Shown here: positions 42,830 to 52,066 of the stretch, in pieces | How positions within the stretch are numbered: the stretch's first letter is position 1 | Layout: each line of letters opens with the position of its first letter | From: DAIOEK01 sp963721445 | GTDB lineage: Bacteria > Chloroflexota > Anaerolineae > Anaerolineales > Anaerolineaceae | Reading direction: 5' to 3' | NCBI GenBank assembly: GCA_963721445.1 | Contig: CAVRIZ010000005.1 | Span: 186,001-250,000, forward strand | Length of the DNA: 64,000 nucleotides | Translations under genes and position numbers: made by a program | Notes under the pieces: generated by a model | The model's input: the letters and a program-made list of their open reading frames with translations, nothing else | Told to the model about the DNA's origin: nothing | The model's database searches: none

Positions 42830-45389
42830 CTTTCCAGATGTCAATTACGCGGTCATCCTGCTCTTGCTCGGTTAGTAAGCCACGTCTGAAATCTCGCTGG
42901 ACTGATTCGACTTCCTTCAAAGCTTTCGCGATAATTTCGGCTTTGGCGGGAGGAATGGAAATATCGGAGACTGCGATCGTCGTGCCTGAGACCATTGCAT
43001 ATAGGAAGCCTATATCTTTGATCTTGTCAGCGACATCTGTGGTCACTTCCTGACCGCAGAGCTCATGGACATCAGCTACCAGGTCTTTAACTCCACCCTT
43101 ATCCAATTCGATGTTCACAAATTGAACTTCGGGAGGAAGAATGCGGTTGAAAAGTACCCGCCCGACTGTTGTCTCGATGATACGGTCTTCAGCCTGCGGC
43201 AGGAAATTATTCTTGTCGTCGTACCAGGTCACCATCTTTACTCTGATGTGAGCATGAATGCTCACCTGATCAAGGCGGTAAGCCAGTTCGACTTCATCGC
43301 TATCAGCGAAGATGCGCCCGTCGCCTTTTTGAACGCGTGCGTCAGCGGTTGTGAGGTAGTAAACGCCCAAAACCATGTCTTTTGAAGGACTGATAATAGG
43401 TTCGCCATCCGCTGGTTTCAACAAGTTTTTAGAGGCAAGCATCAATCGGCGAGCTTCCAGGACTGCTTTATCAGCTAACGGTACATGGACAGCCATCTGA
43501 TCTCCATCGAAGTCAGCGTTGAAGGCGGTTGTAACCAACGGATGAAGCTGAATAGCCGAACCTTCGATGAGTACAGGTTCAAAAGCCTGAATACCCAATC
43601 GGTGAAGAGTTGGTGCCCGGTTCAGAAGAACTGGTCGATCTTTAATTACTTCTTCCAGGACTTCCCATACCTCGGGGCGGTTGCGCTCAATGAACCTGCG
43701 GGCGCCCTTGACATTCGCTGCAAAATTATGCTGAACCAGACGCGCAATAACAAAGGGTCGGAATAGTTCAAGTGCCATTGTTTTCGGAAGACCACACTGG
43801 TAAAGCTTTAACTGTGGACCAACAACGATTACGGAACGGCCTGAATAATCCACGCGTTTACCAAGTAAGTTGCGGCGGAATCGACCTTTTTTACCTTTCA
43901 GCATATCGCTGAGTGACTTGAGCTCACGGCGGCCACGACGAGATAGCGCCTTCCCTCGTTGAGAGTTATCGATCAGCGAGTCAACTGCTTCTTGAAGCAT
44001 ACGTTTCTCGTTGCGAACGATGACATCAGGAGCGCCCAGCTCAAGGAGTCGTTTCAACCGATTGTTACGATTGATGACACGCCGGTACAGATCGTTCAGG
44101 TCGGAGGTTGCGAAACGACCACCATCCAATTGGACCATTGGTCGCAGATCGGGAGGAATCACAGGTAGGATCGTCAGGATCATCCATTCAGGACGATTTC
44201 CTGAACGGCGGAATGATTCAACGACTTTGAGGCGAGTTGTTGCCTTTTTTCGTTTCTGTTTCGATTTGGTTGTCTTGACTTCATGCCAGAGTTCTTCGGC
44301 CAGCTTCTCAAGGTCTAATCGACGAAGAATGTCATAGAACGCTTCAGCACCCATATCCGCTCGGAACACCTGTCCCCAGCGCATCTTCAGTTCGCGATAA
44401 CGTGGTTCACTCAGGAAAGTGAATGGACGCAATTCCTGCAATTCATCACGGGCGCGGGAATTTTGGCTTTGAGAGGCAATAGACTGATCTTCCAGCTGGT
44501 TACGGAGCTCTTCCATCTGAAGGTCCGATTCGGCTTTGAGCTTATCTACCTCAATATTCAGTTTTTCCGTTTCGGTTTGTTTTAATAGATTGACTTCTGT
44601 CTCGATCTCATTAAAACGCTCTTTGGCGGCTTTTTGCATCATCGAAATATGTTTATTTGCTACCACATCACCGGCTTTGGCGATCTCGATGTCGAGAGCT
44701 TTAAAGACAACGGCTGATGTAAGAGCAGTACCTATCATCTCGCGGAGGGTGTCTTCCAGGGATTGTTCCTCCCGGGTGACAGGCTCCCAGCGAGATGAAA
44801 ACTCATCCTCGCTGATTTTTTCGATATTGCGCTCGGCTTTTAGTTCGGCGATTTTCGCATCGCGGTTCTTTTTAACTTCGACGATCTTCGCATTGATGAC
44901 TGTTGCCTGTTCACGTTCAGACACGTTTATTTCGTCTTCCAAACGTTTTAATGCTTTGGTTCTGGCATCTTCATCGACATAGGTAACAATATACTGGGCA
45001 AAATAGAGCACCCGATCCAGGTTTCTGCGCGAAATATCCAGGAGTAATCCCAGGTAGGATGGAATTCGGCGGGTGTACCAGATATGAGCGATCGGTGTGG
45101 CTAATTCGATGTGCCCCATTCGCTCACGACGTACGGATGACCGGGTGACTTCCACACCGCATTTATCGCAAATAATGCCTTTGTAGCGGGGATTTTTATA
45201 TTTACCACAATAACATTGCCAGTCACGAGTTGGGCCAAAAATAGCCTCACAGAATAAACCATCCTTTTCAGGTCGTAACCGGCGATAGTTGATTGTTTCT
45301 GGCTTCAACACCTCACCATAAGACCAGCTTTTGATGGTTTCTGGGGAAGCAAGGTTAATACGAAGTGCCTTTAAGCCCTTGGTTTCCAC
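42830..45389 (-). CDS. rpoC: RNA polymerase beta' subunit, N-terminal part (frameshifted)
   Basis: GTG start with AGGAGGT 6 nt upstream. The zinc ribbon is CYCGKYKN ... CDKCGVEV (residues 59-80), followed by a long charged coiled-coil insertion (about 140-320), the clamp, rudder and switch regions (GKKGRFRRNLLGKRVDYSGR, RAPTLHRLGIQAF) and the catalytic NADFDGDQMAVHVPL. It ends at DRVIDIWK, where the frame breaks. rpoB is not upstream, although the pair is normally adjacent; a sensor-kinase gene lies there instead. Own promoter at 45515-45544. Confidence 0.96.
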
Positions 45390-45457
45390 TAATATACCTC
45401 CTGATGATTATGCGGGAGTAATTTTCTTTTTACAAACAAATAGAAGCGCTGGGACAC
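45389..45457 (-). CDS. Putative short leader ORF overlapping the rpoC start
   Basis: 22 codons from a GTG preceded by AGGAGG and 4 nt. Its TAG stop shares the G of the rpoC GTG (TAGTG), and the rpoC ribosome site lies within its last codons. The peptide is basic and ends HNHQEVY. The overlap suggests translational coupling of rpoC to this ORF. No homologue is known to me; it could be chance. Confidence 0.4.
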   Translation of the reverse strand: MSQRFYLFVKRKLLPHNHQEVY

Positions 45458-45514
45458 TTTTCCTCCTGCGCTTGATAAAAGTTTTTGACAAATGCTATTT
45501 GTGCATGACAGTCT

Positions 45515-45544
45515 ATTATACAGTGTATGTCAATCCCCCGTCAA
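45515..45544 (-). promoter_or_regulatory. Promoter of rpoC
   Basis: -35 TTGACG and perfect -10 TATAAT with an 18-nt spacer, about 125 nt before the rpoC GTG. Confidence 0.7.
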
Positions 45545-45552
45545 GGGGGATT
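45532..45552. repeat. Inverted repeat framing the rpoC -35 box
   Basis: 8-bp perfect arms AATCCCCC/GGGGGATT. The -35 TTGACG begins in its loop. It could be the end of the kinase transcript or an operator; there is no T-run after it. Confidence 0.6.
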
Positions 45553-45614
45553 CTTGTTCCAAACATGGTACAAATTGGGTAATTATTCTGGTGGGTGGAT
45601 AGTTAATTGTCAGG

Positions 45615-48600
45615 TTACGATTCCAATTCCTCAGGCAGATCTTCAACGATGCGTTGGAAGGCAGGGACCTCGAGGTAAAAAGTGCTTCCTCTACCCAACT
45701 GACTATCCACCCACACTCTGCCCCCATGCCGTTCAGCTATCGATTTTACAATCGATAACCCAAGACTGGATCCTTTCTGGAAGAAACCGTCTCTTTGTGA
45801 CATTCGGAAGAATTTTTCGAATAGCTTGGGAATATCCAGAGGTGCTATTCCGATACCGGTGTCTTTCACTTCAAAGACAACCTTTGAGCCATGATCCTTG
45901 ATCGATATCGTAACATTGCCCCCGACTGGCGTAAATTTGATGCCATTCTCTACCAGATTGTAAAGTGCCTGTTCTACAAGAGCCTGATCGGCATGCACCT
46001 CAGGGTCGGAGCCTTCTTCAGGGATCGAAGTAACCTGAATGTTCTTCTGATTCGCCTGTAAAGCCAATGTGGAGATCACCTTGTTGACAATCAGGATCGC
46101 CCTGACTGGGGATAGTTGAAGAGCCATACCAGCTTCGATCCGCCCAAGATCCAGCAGATTATTTACCAAACTCGTCATACTCTCAATACCTGAAATGATC
46201 TTCTTTACATAATTCTTCTGCTGCTCGTTCAATTCTCCAACCATTTGAAGCATCGTCGCGTTTCCCCGCATCAATGTGAGTGGGGCGCGAAGGTCATGGC
46301 TCACCGTTGCAACAAACTCAGTCTTTAACGAATCCACTTCTTTGAAGTGTGTGATGTCCCGAAGAATACACATCCTTCCGGCAAGTGCTCCGTCAAGGAT
46401 CATGTTTGATTGATAGGCAAAAAATACTTTATGATTTGGGAAGCGAATCTCTTTGTTCGTCTCCCCTGTTCGAATCAGATCCAATAGTACAGAGCTGTGG
46501 ACAGCCTCGTCAATCGTTTTGCCCTCGATGAAGAACTCGCGTGTATCGAATAATTCCACCGCCGATGGGTTAGCCAGGATGATCCGCTGACTGCTGTCCA
46601 TCACAAACGTTGGATCCGGGGTCGAATTCAAAATGGCTTCGAGCCGCTGCCGCCCCAATTCCGCCGTCCTATAAAGACGGATATTCGCCAACGCTCGCGA
46701 GACATCTTCGGAAAGGTTGTTCAGGAATTGATTCTCTTCGTCGGAAAAAGTACGCGGCTGGTCGTAAGATACCCAGAGGATTCCCAGAAAATGCCCTTCG
46801 TGCCGCAAGGGAATGGAGATGATCGCAGAAGGATTTAGAACTTCCGGATTCAGTTTCAGTGCTCGTCCCCGCATCAAATTGTTCAGGGTGATCGAATCCC
46901 GGTTACGGGTTAGCGCCAGTACCTGATCATCCAGGTATTGATAATGCCCATTCATCTCGCCCCCACCATATCGTTCAATCACCGTATTGATCGGGTCAAG
47001 AGATGGATCTGGTACCAACACGATCCGAGCTGCACTTCCACCATTGCTCATCGCGGCAACTAATATAGGTTGAACCGCATCTTCGATCTGCAGGTTGGAG
47101 GCAATACCCTGGCTTACTTTCAGAAGGAGAGATAATTCATCCACCTGATCTTTCAGGCTCATCCGCATCTGCTCAAACGCCAGACCCAGTTTGCCGATCT
47201 CATCTTCACCGCGGATATATTGCATGTGGTCCAATTGACCTTTGCTGATTCGCTCTGCCTCATTGGTTAGCTGACGAACCGCATGGGTAATTGAAGTTAA
47301 TCCAGAACGGATAACCAGATAAACTAGTGCGGTCACCAGCAAGACCATGAGGACGAGAGGGAGGGCTAAACGCCAGGTCTCGTTCTGAACTTCTCCTGCC
47401 GGCAAAGCCAAGATAACTGACCAGTCATGATCGGGTGATGGGCGATAATAAACCATCAAAGGAGAACCTTCGGCTGATTGCAATGTAAAGAATCGCTCTT
47501 CAGGCGCTAATTCTCCAGGATATGACGATTGAAGATATTTTGCCTGTGGATGATAAATGACAATGCCCTGGTCATCAATGATATATCCTTCACCTCCCCT
47601 GCCACTGAATCCATTCAGGAGGGTAATTACAGGTTGCATGGATGAGTTAGACGCCAGGTCAGTTCTGCCAATCAAGTAACCATTAATTTTGGACTGCTTG
47701 TCCTTAACCGGGGCAATAAAAGAGATGGTTGCCGCTTTTTTATCAGTACCTGAAAAACTTACATATTTGCCGTAAAGCAATCCCTGGGCAGCCTGTTGCA
47801 ATCCAGTTTGCTCGGATGTGGACAGCGAAAGTTCACTCTCGGGAACACTGACTATTGGCTTGCCGGTTGAATTGACATAAAGTATCTGGTTAAAAAACTG
47901 AACGGAATTCAAATTCTGGGATAGGAGAATTTGGATATCTTTTTCAGAGTTCTCAGATGCGGAAAGAGTCCTGGCTGCCTGGAGGATCATATTCTGCCCG
48001 GTATTCGTAAAAAACGGAATACTATTAGCAGCTACTTCCGCTGAACCGGCCATTCGCTCTTTGACCAACATCCGACCACTGTATCCGGCAGTCCACCATA
48101 TTCCAACCACCAGCAATATGAGCAAAGCAAATATGAATGGACCTATTCCGGTTAGAAACCGGCGAGTAATCAGCTTTTCGTCTGGGACTGGTAAAAGGAA
48201 ACCGGGTTTTACCCATAGATGACCAAACAATTTTGACACAACCAGACAAATGAATCCGCCTGCCGCCATGACAAACAGGATCAGTCCGAAGGCTGTCAGG
48301 CTCCAAATTGGATTGGCAGGGATGAAAGCGACCAGATTATTGGATCCTGTCAGGACCCCATTCAAACCAACGAGAATCACGAACAGGAATCCAACAAAGA
48401 TGCTTCCACCCAACGGTGAACGGACGAACCGGAAGAACCAACCACGATAATGTGTGCGAATCAGTTCTGAAAATATCAGAGATATTGACGCGAACTCAAA
48501 GGGTGTAAACAGTGAATGGGTTGAAAATACCGATATGATCGAACCCGAAACGAAGCCAAGTAATACCGAATGAAGCGGATTAAGTAGACCGGCAGCCAGC

Positions 48601-48905
48601 ATCCACGGGACAGCTGCGAATAATGGCAAGCTGAAACCTGTCCCATTCAATGAATAGAGTGAATTTGGATCATCAGGAGTTAGATCTCCCCGGAAGACCA
48701 GGAAGAGGGTTGTGATTGGGACAAGGATGAATAGAAACGCGAATACAGATGCTTGGACCGTTTGTTGGCGATGAGGATCGCGTTGCCAGTAGGATAAGCG
48801 CCAATAAATAACGATAAGGTATAGAAATAGCATCCCCCACGCAACCATTGATTGGGGAAGTTCTAGTCCAAGAGAGTTTTCGAGCAGTGTAAATTGAAAT
48901 GTCAT
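45615..48905 (-). CDS. Large membrane sensor histidine kinase
   Basis: 1096 residues. The N-terminal part has about seven hydrophobic helices (to about residue 265). Then come a transmembrane-flanked extracytoplasmic sensor resembling dCache (about 285-500, with YIIDDQGIVIYHP), a HAMP linker (about 520-575), a GAF domain (about 590-740), a PAS domain (about 755-865), HisKA with the phospho-accepting His in VSHDLRAPLT, and HATPase_c with NLVENGIKF, DTGIGI and GSSLGLSIV. No response regulator is next to it, so its partner is elsewhere. It lies between rpoC and the C69 gene on the same strand; no shared promoter is indicated. Confidence 0.94.
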   Translation of the reverse strand: MTFQFTLLENSLGLELPQSMVAWGMLFLYLIVIYWRLSYWQRDPHRQQTVQASVFAFLFILVPITTLFLVFRGDLTPDDPNSLYSLNGTGFSLPLFAAVPWMLAAGLLNPLHSVLLGFVSGSIISVFSTHSLFTPFEFASISLIFSELIRTHYRGWFFRFVRSPLGGSIFVGFLFVILVGLNGVLTGSNNLVAFIPANPIWSLTAFGLILFVMAAGGFICLVVSKLFGHLWVKPGFLLPVPDEKLITRRFLTGIGPFIFALLILLVVGIWWTAGYSGRMLVKERMAGSAEVAANSIPFFTNTGQNMILQAARTLSASENSEKDIQILLSQNLNSVQFFNQILYVNSTGKPIVSVPESELSLSTSEQTGLQQAAQGLLYGKYVSFSGTDKKAATISFIAPVKDKQSKINGYLIGRTDLASNSSMQPVITLLNGFSGRGGEGYIIDDQGIVIYHPQAKYLQSSYPGELAPEERFFTLQSAEGSPLMVYYRPSPDHDWSVILALPAGEVQNETWRLALPLVLMVLLVTALVYLVIRSGLTSITHAVRQLTNEAERISKGQLDHMQYIRGEDEIGKLGLAFEQMRMSLKDQVDELSLLLKVSQGIASNLQIEDAVQPILVAAMSNGGSAARIVLVPDPSLDPINTVIERYGGGEMNGHYQYLDDQVLALTRNRDSITLNNLMRGRALKLNPEVLNPSAIISIPLRHEGHFLGILWVSYDQPRTFSDEENQFLNNLSEDVSRALANIRLYRTAELGRQRLEAILNSTPDPTFVMDSSQRIILANPSAVELFDTREFFIEGKTIDEAVHSSVLLDLIRTGETNKEIRFPNHKVFFAYQSNMILDGALAGRMCILRDITHFKEVDSLKTEFVATVSHDLRAPLTLMRGNATMLQMVGELNEQQKNYVKKIISGIESMTSLVNNLLDLGRIEAGMALQLSPVRAILIVNKVISTLALQANQKNIQVTSIPEEGSDPEVHADQALVEQALYNLVENGIKFTPVGGNVTISIKDHGSKVVFEVKDTGIGIAPLDIPKLFEKFFRMSQRDGFFQKGSSLGLSIVKSIAERHGGRVWVDSQLGRGSTFYLEVPAFQRIVEDLPEELES

Positions 48906-48937
48906 CTCTAGTTGAACCTGACGATGAACTAATTATA

Positions 48938-48970
48938 TATAAAAAGTCAAGAAGCTACCTATAAAAAGTC
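48938..48970. repeat. Direct repeat upstream of the sensor-kinase gene
   Basis: TATAAAAAGTC occurs at 48938-48948 and 48960-48970, 22 nt apart (about two helical turns). CTACCTAT is also repeated at 48955 and 48989. The repeats fall in the likely promoter region of the kinase and may be a binding site. The gap 48906-49097 holds no gene that I can see. Confidence 0.4.
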
Positions 48971-49097
48971 CCTCCTTGATGTTTTATACTACCTATGGAT
49001 TGTACCCCAATGTAGATGGTATCCCAATAACTTCGTCTATGAATAATCCTTAAATAATTGAGATTTCGCAAATTTCCTGTCCTGGTAAATCAACCAC

Positions 49098-50429
49098 TCA
49101 TATCCGGATCTCTGCTTCCTGATTTATCTTGTCCCAGGCTGAACGGTAGTAAAACGCCGATTGCCTCTTAATCGGTTCATCAACCAAATTGTCTGTCCAC
49201 TTTTGGATAAAATCCAAACCGTTTTTGAAGGAAGTTTCACTGTAGGATAATTTTTCCGCTGCCGGGGAATTGGTTAATCCTTCTGCCATAACAAGCATTT
49301 CTTTCTGCAAGAGGTCTCTCTCCCGTTGCATCATCGCCTTCCTATTGGAAAAATCCTGCAGAATGGTTCGATGGAATCGTTCATGCTGCCACCACAAAGA
49401 TGAAGGGGTGTTCTTCCCTGTGGGTGGCGTGCCCTGATCTGGAAGTCCAGCGGACATCCAGACTGGCTTAAACAAACTCAAGCATGGTGCAGCAGTACCG
49501 GAAAGCCAGTGAACTGCATCCGTCGATCCGATCTGAGATACCATCGAACCGGTTGTTTGATTGATCCGGATGGGTCCAAACCCAAGATGCATGCATACAT
49601 CTGATCCGATCACAGCATTGTCAGGAGACCACTCCAGGTTTTCAGCGTGAGGGTGTTGCTGGAGAGCCTGTATAAGATCCTCCACCGATAATTTTCCCGA
49701 GCGTTTTAAGACCCAATCAGTGGTGCAGGTATGACGGGTTTTTGCGTCTCCGAACGTAGTATATAAAAAATCGGAATAGCAACGCGCAAAATCAAAATCT
49801 TGCGCAGATCTACACCAGCCTTTTTCCACTGCGTTTTTGATCAAATTATCCGAAGCCAGATCAAATTTGGATCCAATGGTGATTGCATTCGAAATGGACC
49901 TGACGGAGGTTACTTTTTCCGCTGCCCATTCTCTGCCTGCCGTCTCAAGCACCCATGCTTCGGTTGAATCCGCGATGATAAAACTATTGTGGTACTGAAA
50001 CGGATGTGAAAATCCACAATTACCAGATTGGCCATATTCCATCAGTAATGAAGTAATGATATTCAGCGCCTCTAAGGCGGTATTTCCACGTTCCAAGCCA
50101 AGCCTGAGCAGATCCATTCCTATGAGGCCGGGCTTTTTTTCATGAGGTACTTTGGTAAACACCGCTTCATTTCCAATGACCACCCCATGCTGGTTCGCAC
50201 CCATTTCAGCTCCCCAGATCCAGAATGGTTTTGCTACCAGCACGGTATTTGTATTTTCAACCTGGGGAATTTCAATATAGGTACAGCGAAGAACTTCTGG
50301 AGCAGAATAATGTTGTCCATCATGCCATTCCAACACATGGGCTTCATTTGGATCGCGATCACTATTTTTCGCAAATAATACCTCACCATTTTGGGTGGAA
50401 TTTCCTAGAGCGACGATTGTGTCACACAT
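49098..50429 (-). CDS. C69-family peptidase (secernin-like)
   Basis: 443 residues of the N-terminal-nucleophile hydrolase superfamily. The first residues MCDTIVALGNST place the nucleophile Cys at position 2, exposed after Met removal. FAKNSDRDPNEAH, GANQHGVVIGNEAVF and WVLETAGREWAA are typical of C69 dipeptidases and secernins. Cytoplasmic, since no signal peptide is present. GGAG precedes the ATG by 9 nt. Exact peptide substrate unknown. Confidence 0.93.
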   Translation of the reverse strand: MCDTIVALGNSTQNGEVLFAKNSDRDPNEAHVLEWHDGQHYSAPEVLRCTYIEIPQVENTNTVLVAKPFWIWGAEMGANQHGVVIGNEAVFTKVPHEKKPGLIGMDLLRLGLERGNTALEALNIITSLLMEYGQSGNCGFSHPFQYHNSFIIADSTEAWVLETAGREWAAEKVTSVRSISNAITIGSKFDLASDNLIKNAVEKGWCRSAQDFDFARCYSDFLYTTFGDAKTRHTCTTDWVLKRSGKLSVEDLIQALQQHPHAENLEWSPDNAVIGSDVCMHLGFGPIRINQTTGSMVSQIGSTDAVHWLSGTAAPCLSLFKPVWMSAGLPDQGTPPTGKNTPSSLWWQHERFHRTILQDFSNRKAMMQRERDLLQKEMLVMAEGLTNSPAAEKLSYSETSFKNGLDFIQKWTDNLVDEPIKRQSAFYYRSAWDKINQEAEIRI

Positions 50430-50644
50430 CGTGATATCTCCTTGATCTGATTGGGAGGATTCTTCATAAGAGGAGGTGGATCAGCTAGTTTGCTTTCTTC
50501 AATCATTCGCCGATAGTTATACGCTGAATAAAGACGTTCATCCCTTTTATAACCAATTACATACTCGGTTCAGATATCCGATTTCTTCAGGAATGAATCA
50601 ATTAATTTTAATATGGTCCCATCAGATTTGAAAGGACAATTCCT

Positions 50645-51316
50645 TCAAGCTCGGTAATATCCGCGGTATTCTTCTGGTAACAGGTCAGCGATCTTGTGCA
50701 TGACATAATCCACGCGAACCTGGTACGCTTCAGATCGGGATAGATCGTCTCCGAGACCAATGGGGAGAAAAAATGGGTCCCCTATATTAAGCGTAACTTT
50801 CGGCATTTTAAGTTTAAGCAGGTTGGATAAGAGGTCTTCGGTTGTGCCGACTATTCCAACAGGAATTATTGGGATCCGGTATTTTTCCAGCAAAAATGCA
50901 ATTCCGGGTTTTCCCTGTCTCATCCCGGGAGTATGCGATCTGCCACCTTCAGGCGCCACCGCAATAGCGCGACCAGCTTCCAGAGCCTGCAACATTTTCT
51001 TCATTGCAGTCCGGTCCACTTCTCCCCGGTGGATCGGAATGCCCCCATAGGCTTTTGCCAGCAGATCCTGCCCTGGTCGATTCCACACATCCACAGCTCC
51101 CAAAACTTCCGGTTTTTCCGGCCAATAACTCAACAATATAGGGGCTTCAAACAGGGACACATGATTAAATACCAGTAGATATGACTTGCCAACCGGTATT
51201 TTTTCAATACCAACTCTTTCCACCCTGCTGAACAGATCAAAGATCAGCCGGAGTGTTTTAAGGATTAGTACCCGGAGGATCCGGTTTATCAAAGGTACTT
51301 TATACGGAGATGTCAT
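50645..51316 (-). CDS. plsC: 1-acyl-sn-glycerol-3-phosphate acyltransferase (PlsC family)
   Basis: 223 residues. PlsC converts lysophosphatidic acid to phosphatidic acid at the membrane. The HX4D motif is present as NHVSLFEAP (His52, with Glu57 instead of Asp), and the glycerol-3-phosphate motif reads VAPEGGRSH rather than FPEGTRS. These changes make the substrate less certain. It overlaps the end of cmk as ATGA, so the two are translationally coupled, as seen in other bacteria where Cmk and PlsC are neighbours. Confidence 0.9.
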   Translation of the reverse strand: MTSPYKVPLINRILRVLILKTLRLIFDLFSRVERVGIEKIPVGKSYLLVFNHVSLFEAPILLSYWPEKPEVLGAVDVWNRPGQDLLAKAYGGIPIHRGEVDRTAMKKMLQALEAGRAIAVAPEGGRSHTPGMRQGKPGIAFLLEKYRIPIIPVGIVGTTEDLLSNLLKLKMPKVTLNIGDPFFLPIGLGDDLSRSEAYQVRVDYVMHKIADLLPEEYRGYYRA

Positions 51317-51642
51317 AGATATGCTTTTATGGAGTCCACAACCTGCTGGATGCTCAATCCATCTGAATAAATGAGATGAGCATCAACGGCTGCCCGGAGG
51401 GGTGCAACCTTTCTTCCGCTGTCAATTGCGTCCCTCGTTTTTAAATTTGCGAGAACGACATCATACTCCGGAATCTGTCCCCTTAACTGTAATTCGAGGA
51501 CACGCCTTCGCGCCCGTTCTTCTACTGAAGCGTCAAGATAGATCTTTACGCCTGCTTCAGGTAACACCACTGTACCGATATCTCTTCCAACCATCACTAC
51601 CCGCCCACGCAAGCCAATTCGGCGTTGTTGTTCAGTCATCGC
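51313..51642 (-). CDS. cmk: Cytidylate kinase, C-terminal part (frameshifted)
   Basis: Continues Cmk with MTEQQRRIGLRGRVVMVGRD, followed by IGTVVLPEAGVKIYLDAS, RARRRVLEL and RDAIDSGRKVAPLRAA, then the usual C-terminal helix. One extra G near 51642-51643 (AAGGC for AAGC on the coding strand) separates it from the N-terminal part. Removing it gives an uninterrupted protein of about 225 residues. Overlaps plsC by 4 nt. Confidence 0.93.
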   Translation of the reverse strand, partial: AMTEQQRRIGLRGRVVMVGRDIGTVVLPEAGVKIYLDASVEERARRRVLELQLRGQIPEYDVVLANLKTRDAIDSGRKVAPLRAAVDAHLIYSDGLSIQQVVDSIKAYL

Positions 51643-51994
51643 CTTCCGTCACACCAGCGTAGGTGGATACAGGTGAGACATAGTCTTCGACTGCTTTTTC
51701 CCGGATTTTCCAGGTGACATCTTCCCCATTAAGTCTGACATCGTACTGCCTGCCGTCCTGAATGGATGGATCTAATACATCGATGACTGCTTTTTCTGCA
51801 AGCATCGTGACGGCAGATTCATCATTAGGATCCATATCCATCTGCAAAGCATATAAGGTAACCGCACGATACATTACTCCGGTATCAAAGTATAGATACT
51901 TCAATTCCTTAGCCAATATTGCGGCAACTGTGGATTTACCCGATCCGGCTGGTCCATCGATGGCGATAATATCCGTACGGCTCATACTGGTCAT
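51643..51994 (-). CDS. cmk: Cytidylate kinase, N-terminal part (frameshifted)
   Basis: Phosphorylates CMP and dCMP. P-loop AIDGPAGSGKSTVAAILAK and YLYFDTGVMYRAVTLYA are diagnostic. Start taken at ATG 51994; the ATG at 51985 is equally plausible and has better spacing to AAAGG. The frame ends shortly after VSTYAGV because of a one-base insertion. Confidence 0.93.
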
Positions 51995-52036
51995 ACCTTT
52001 CCATTCAGATTGTATAACCCCATACAAAAAAGTAGA

Positions 52037-52066
52037 TGCGGGGTGATCAATTATTGCGGGGTGATC
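52037..52066. repeat. 12-bp direct repeat at the end of the GT-C gene
   Basis: TGCGGGGTGATC at 52037-52048 and 52055-52066, period 18. It spans the stop codon of the glycosyltransferase gene, like a small tandem duplication of the gene end. Confidence 0.5.

Noticed and set aside
42807..42844. Programmed frameshift in rpoC
   Set aside because: No slippery heptamer with downstream structure, and the same kind of break appears in many unrelated genes and in a tRNA; a one-base sequencing error explains it better.
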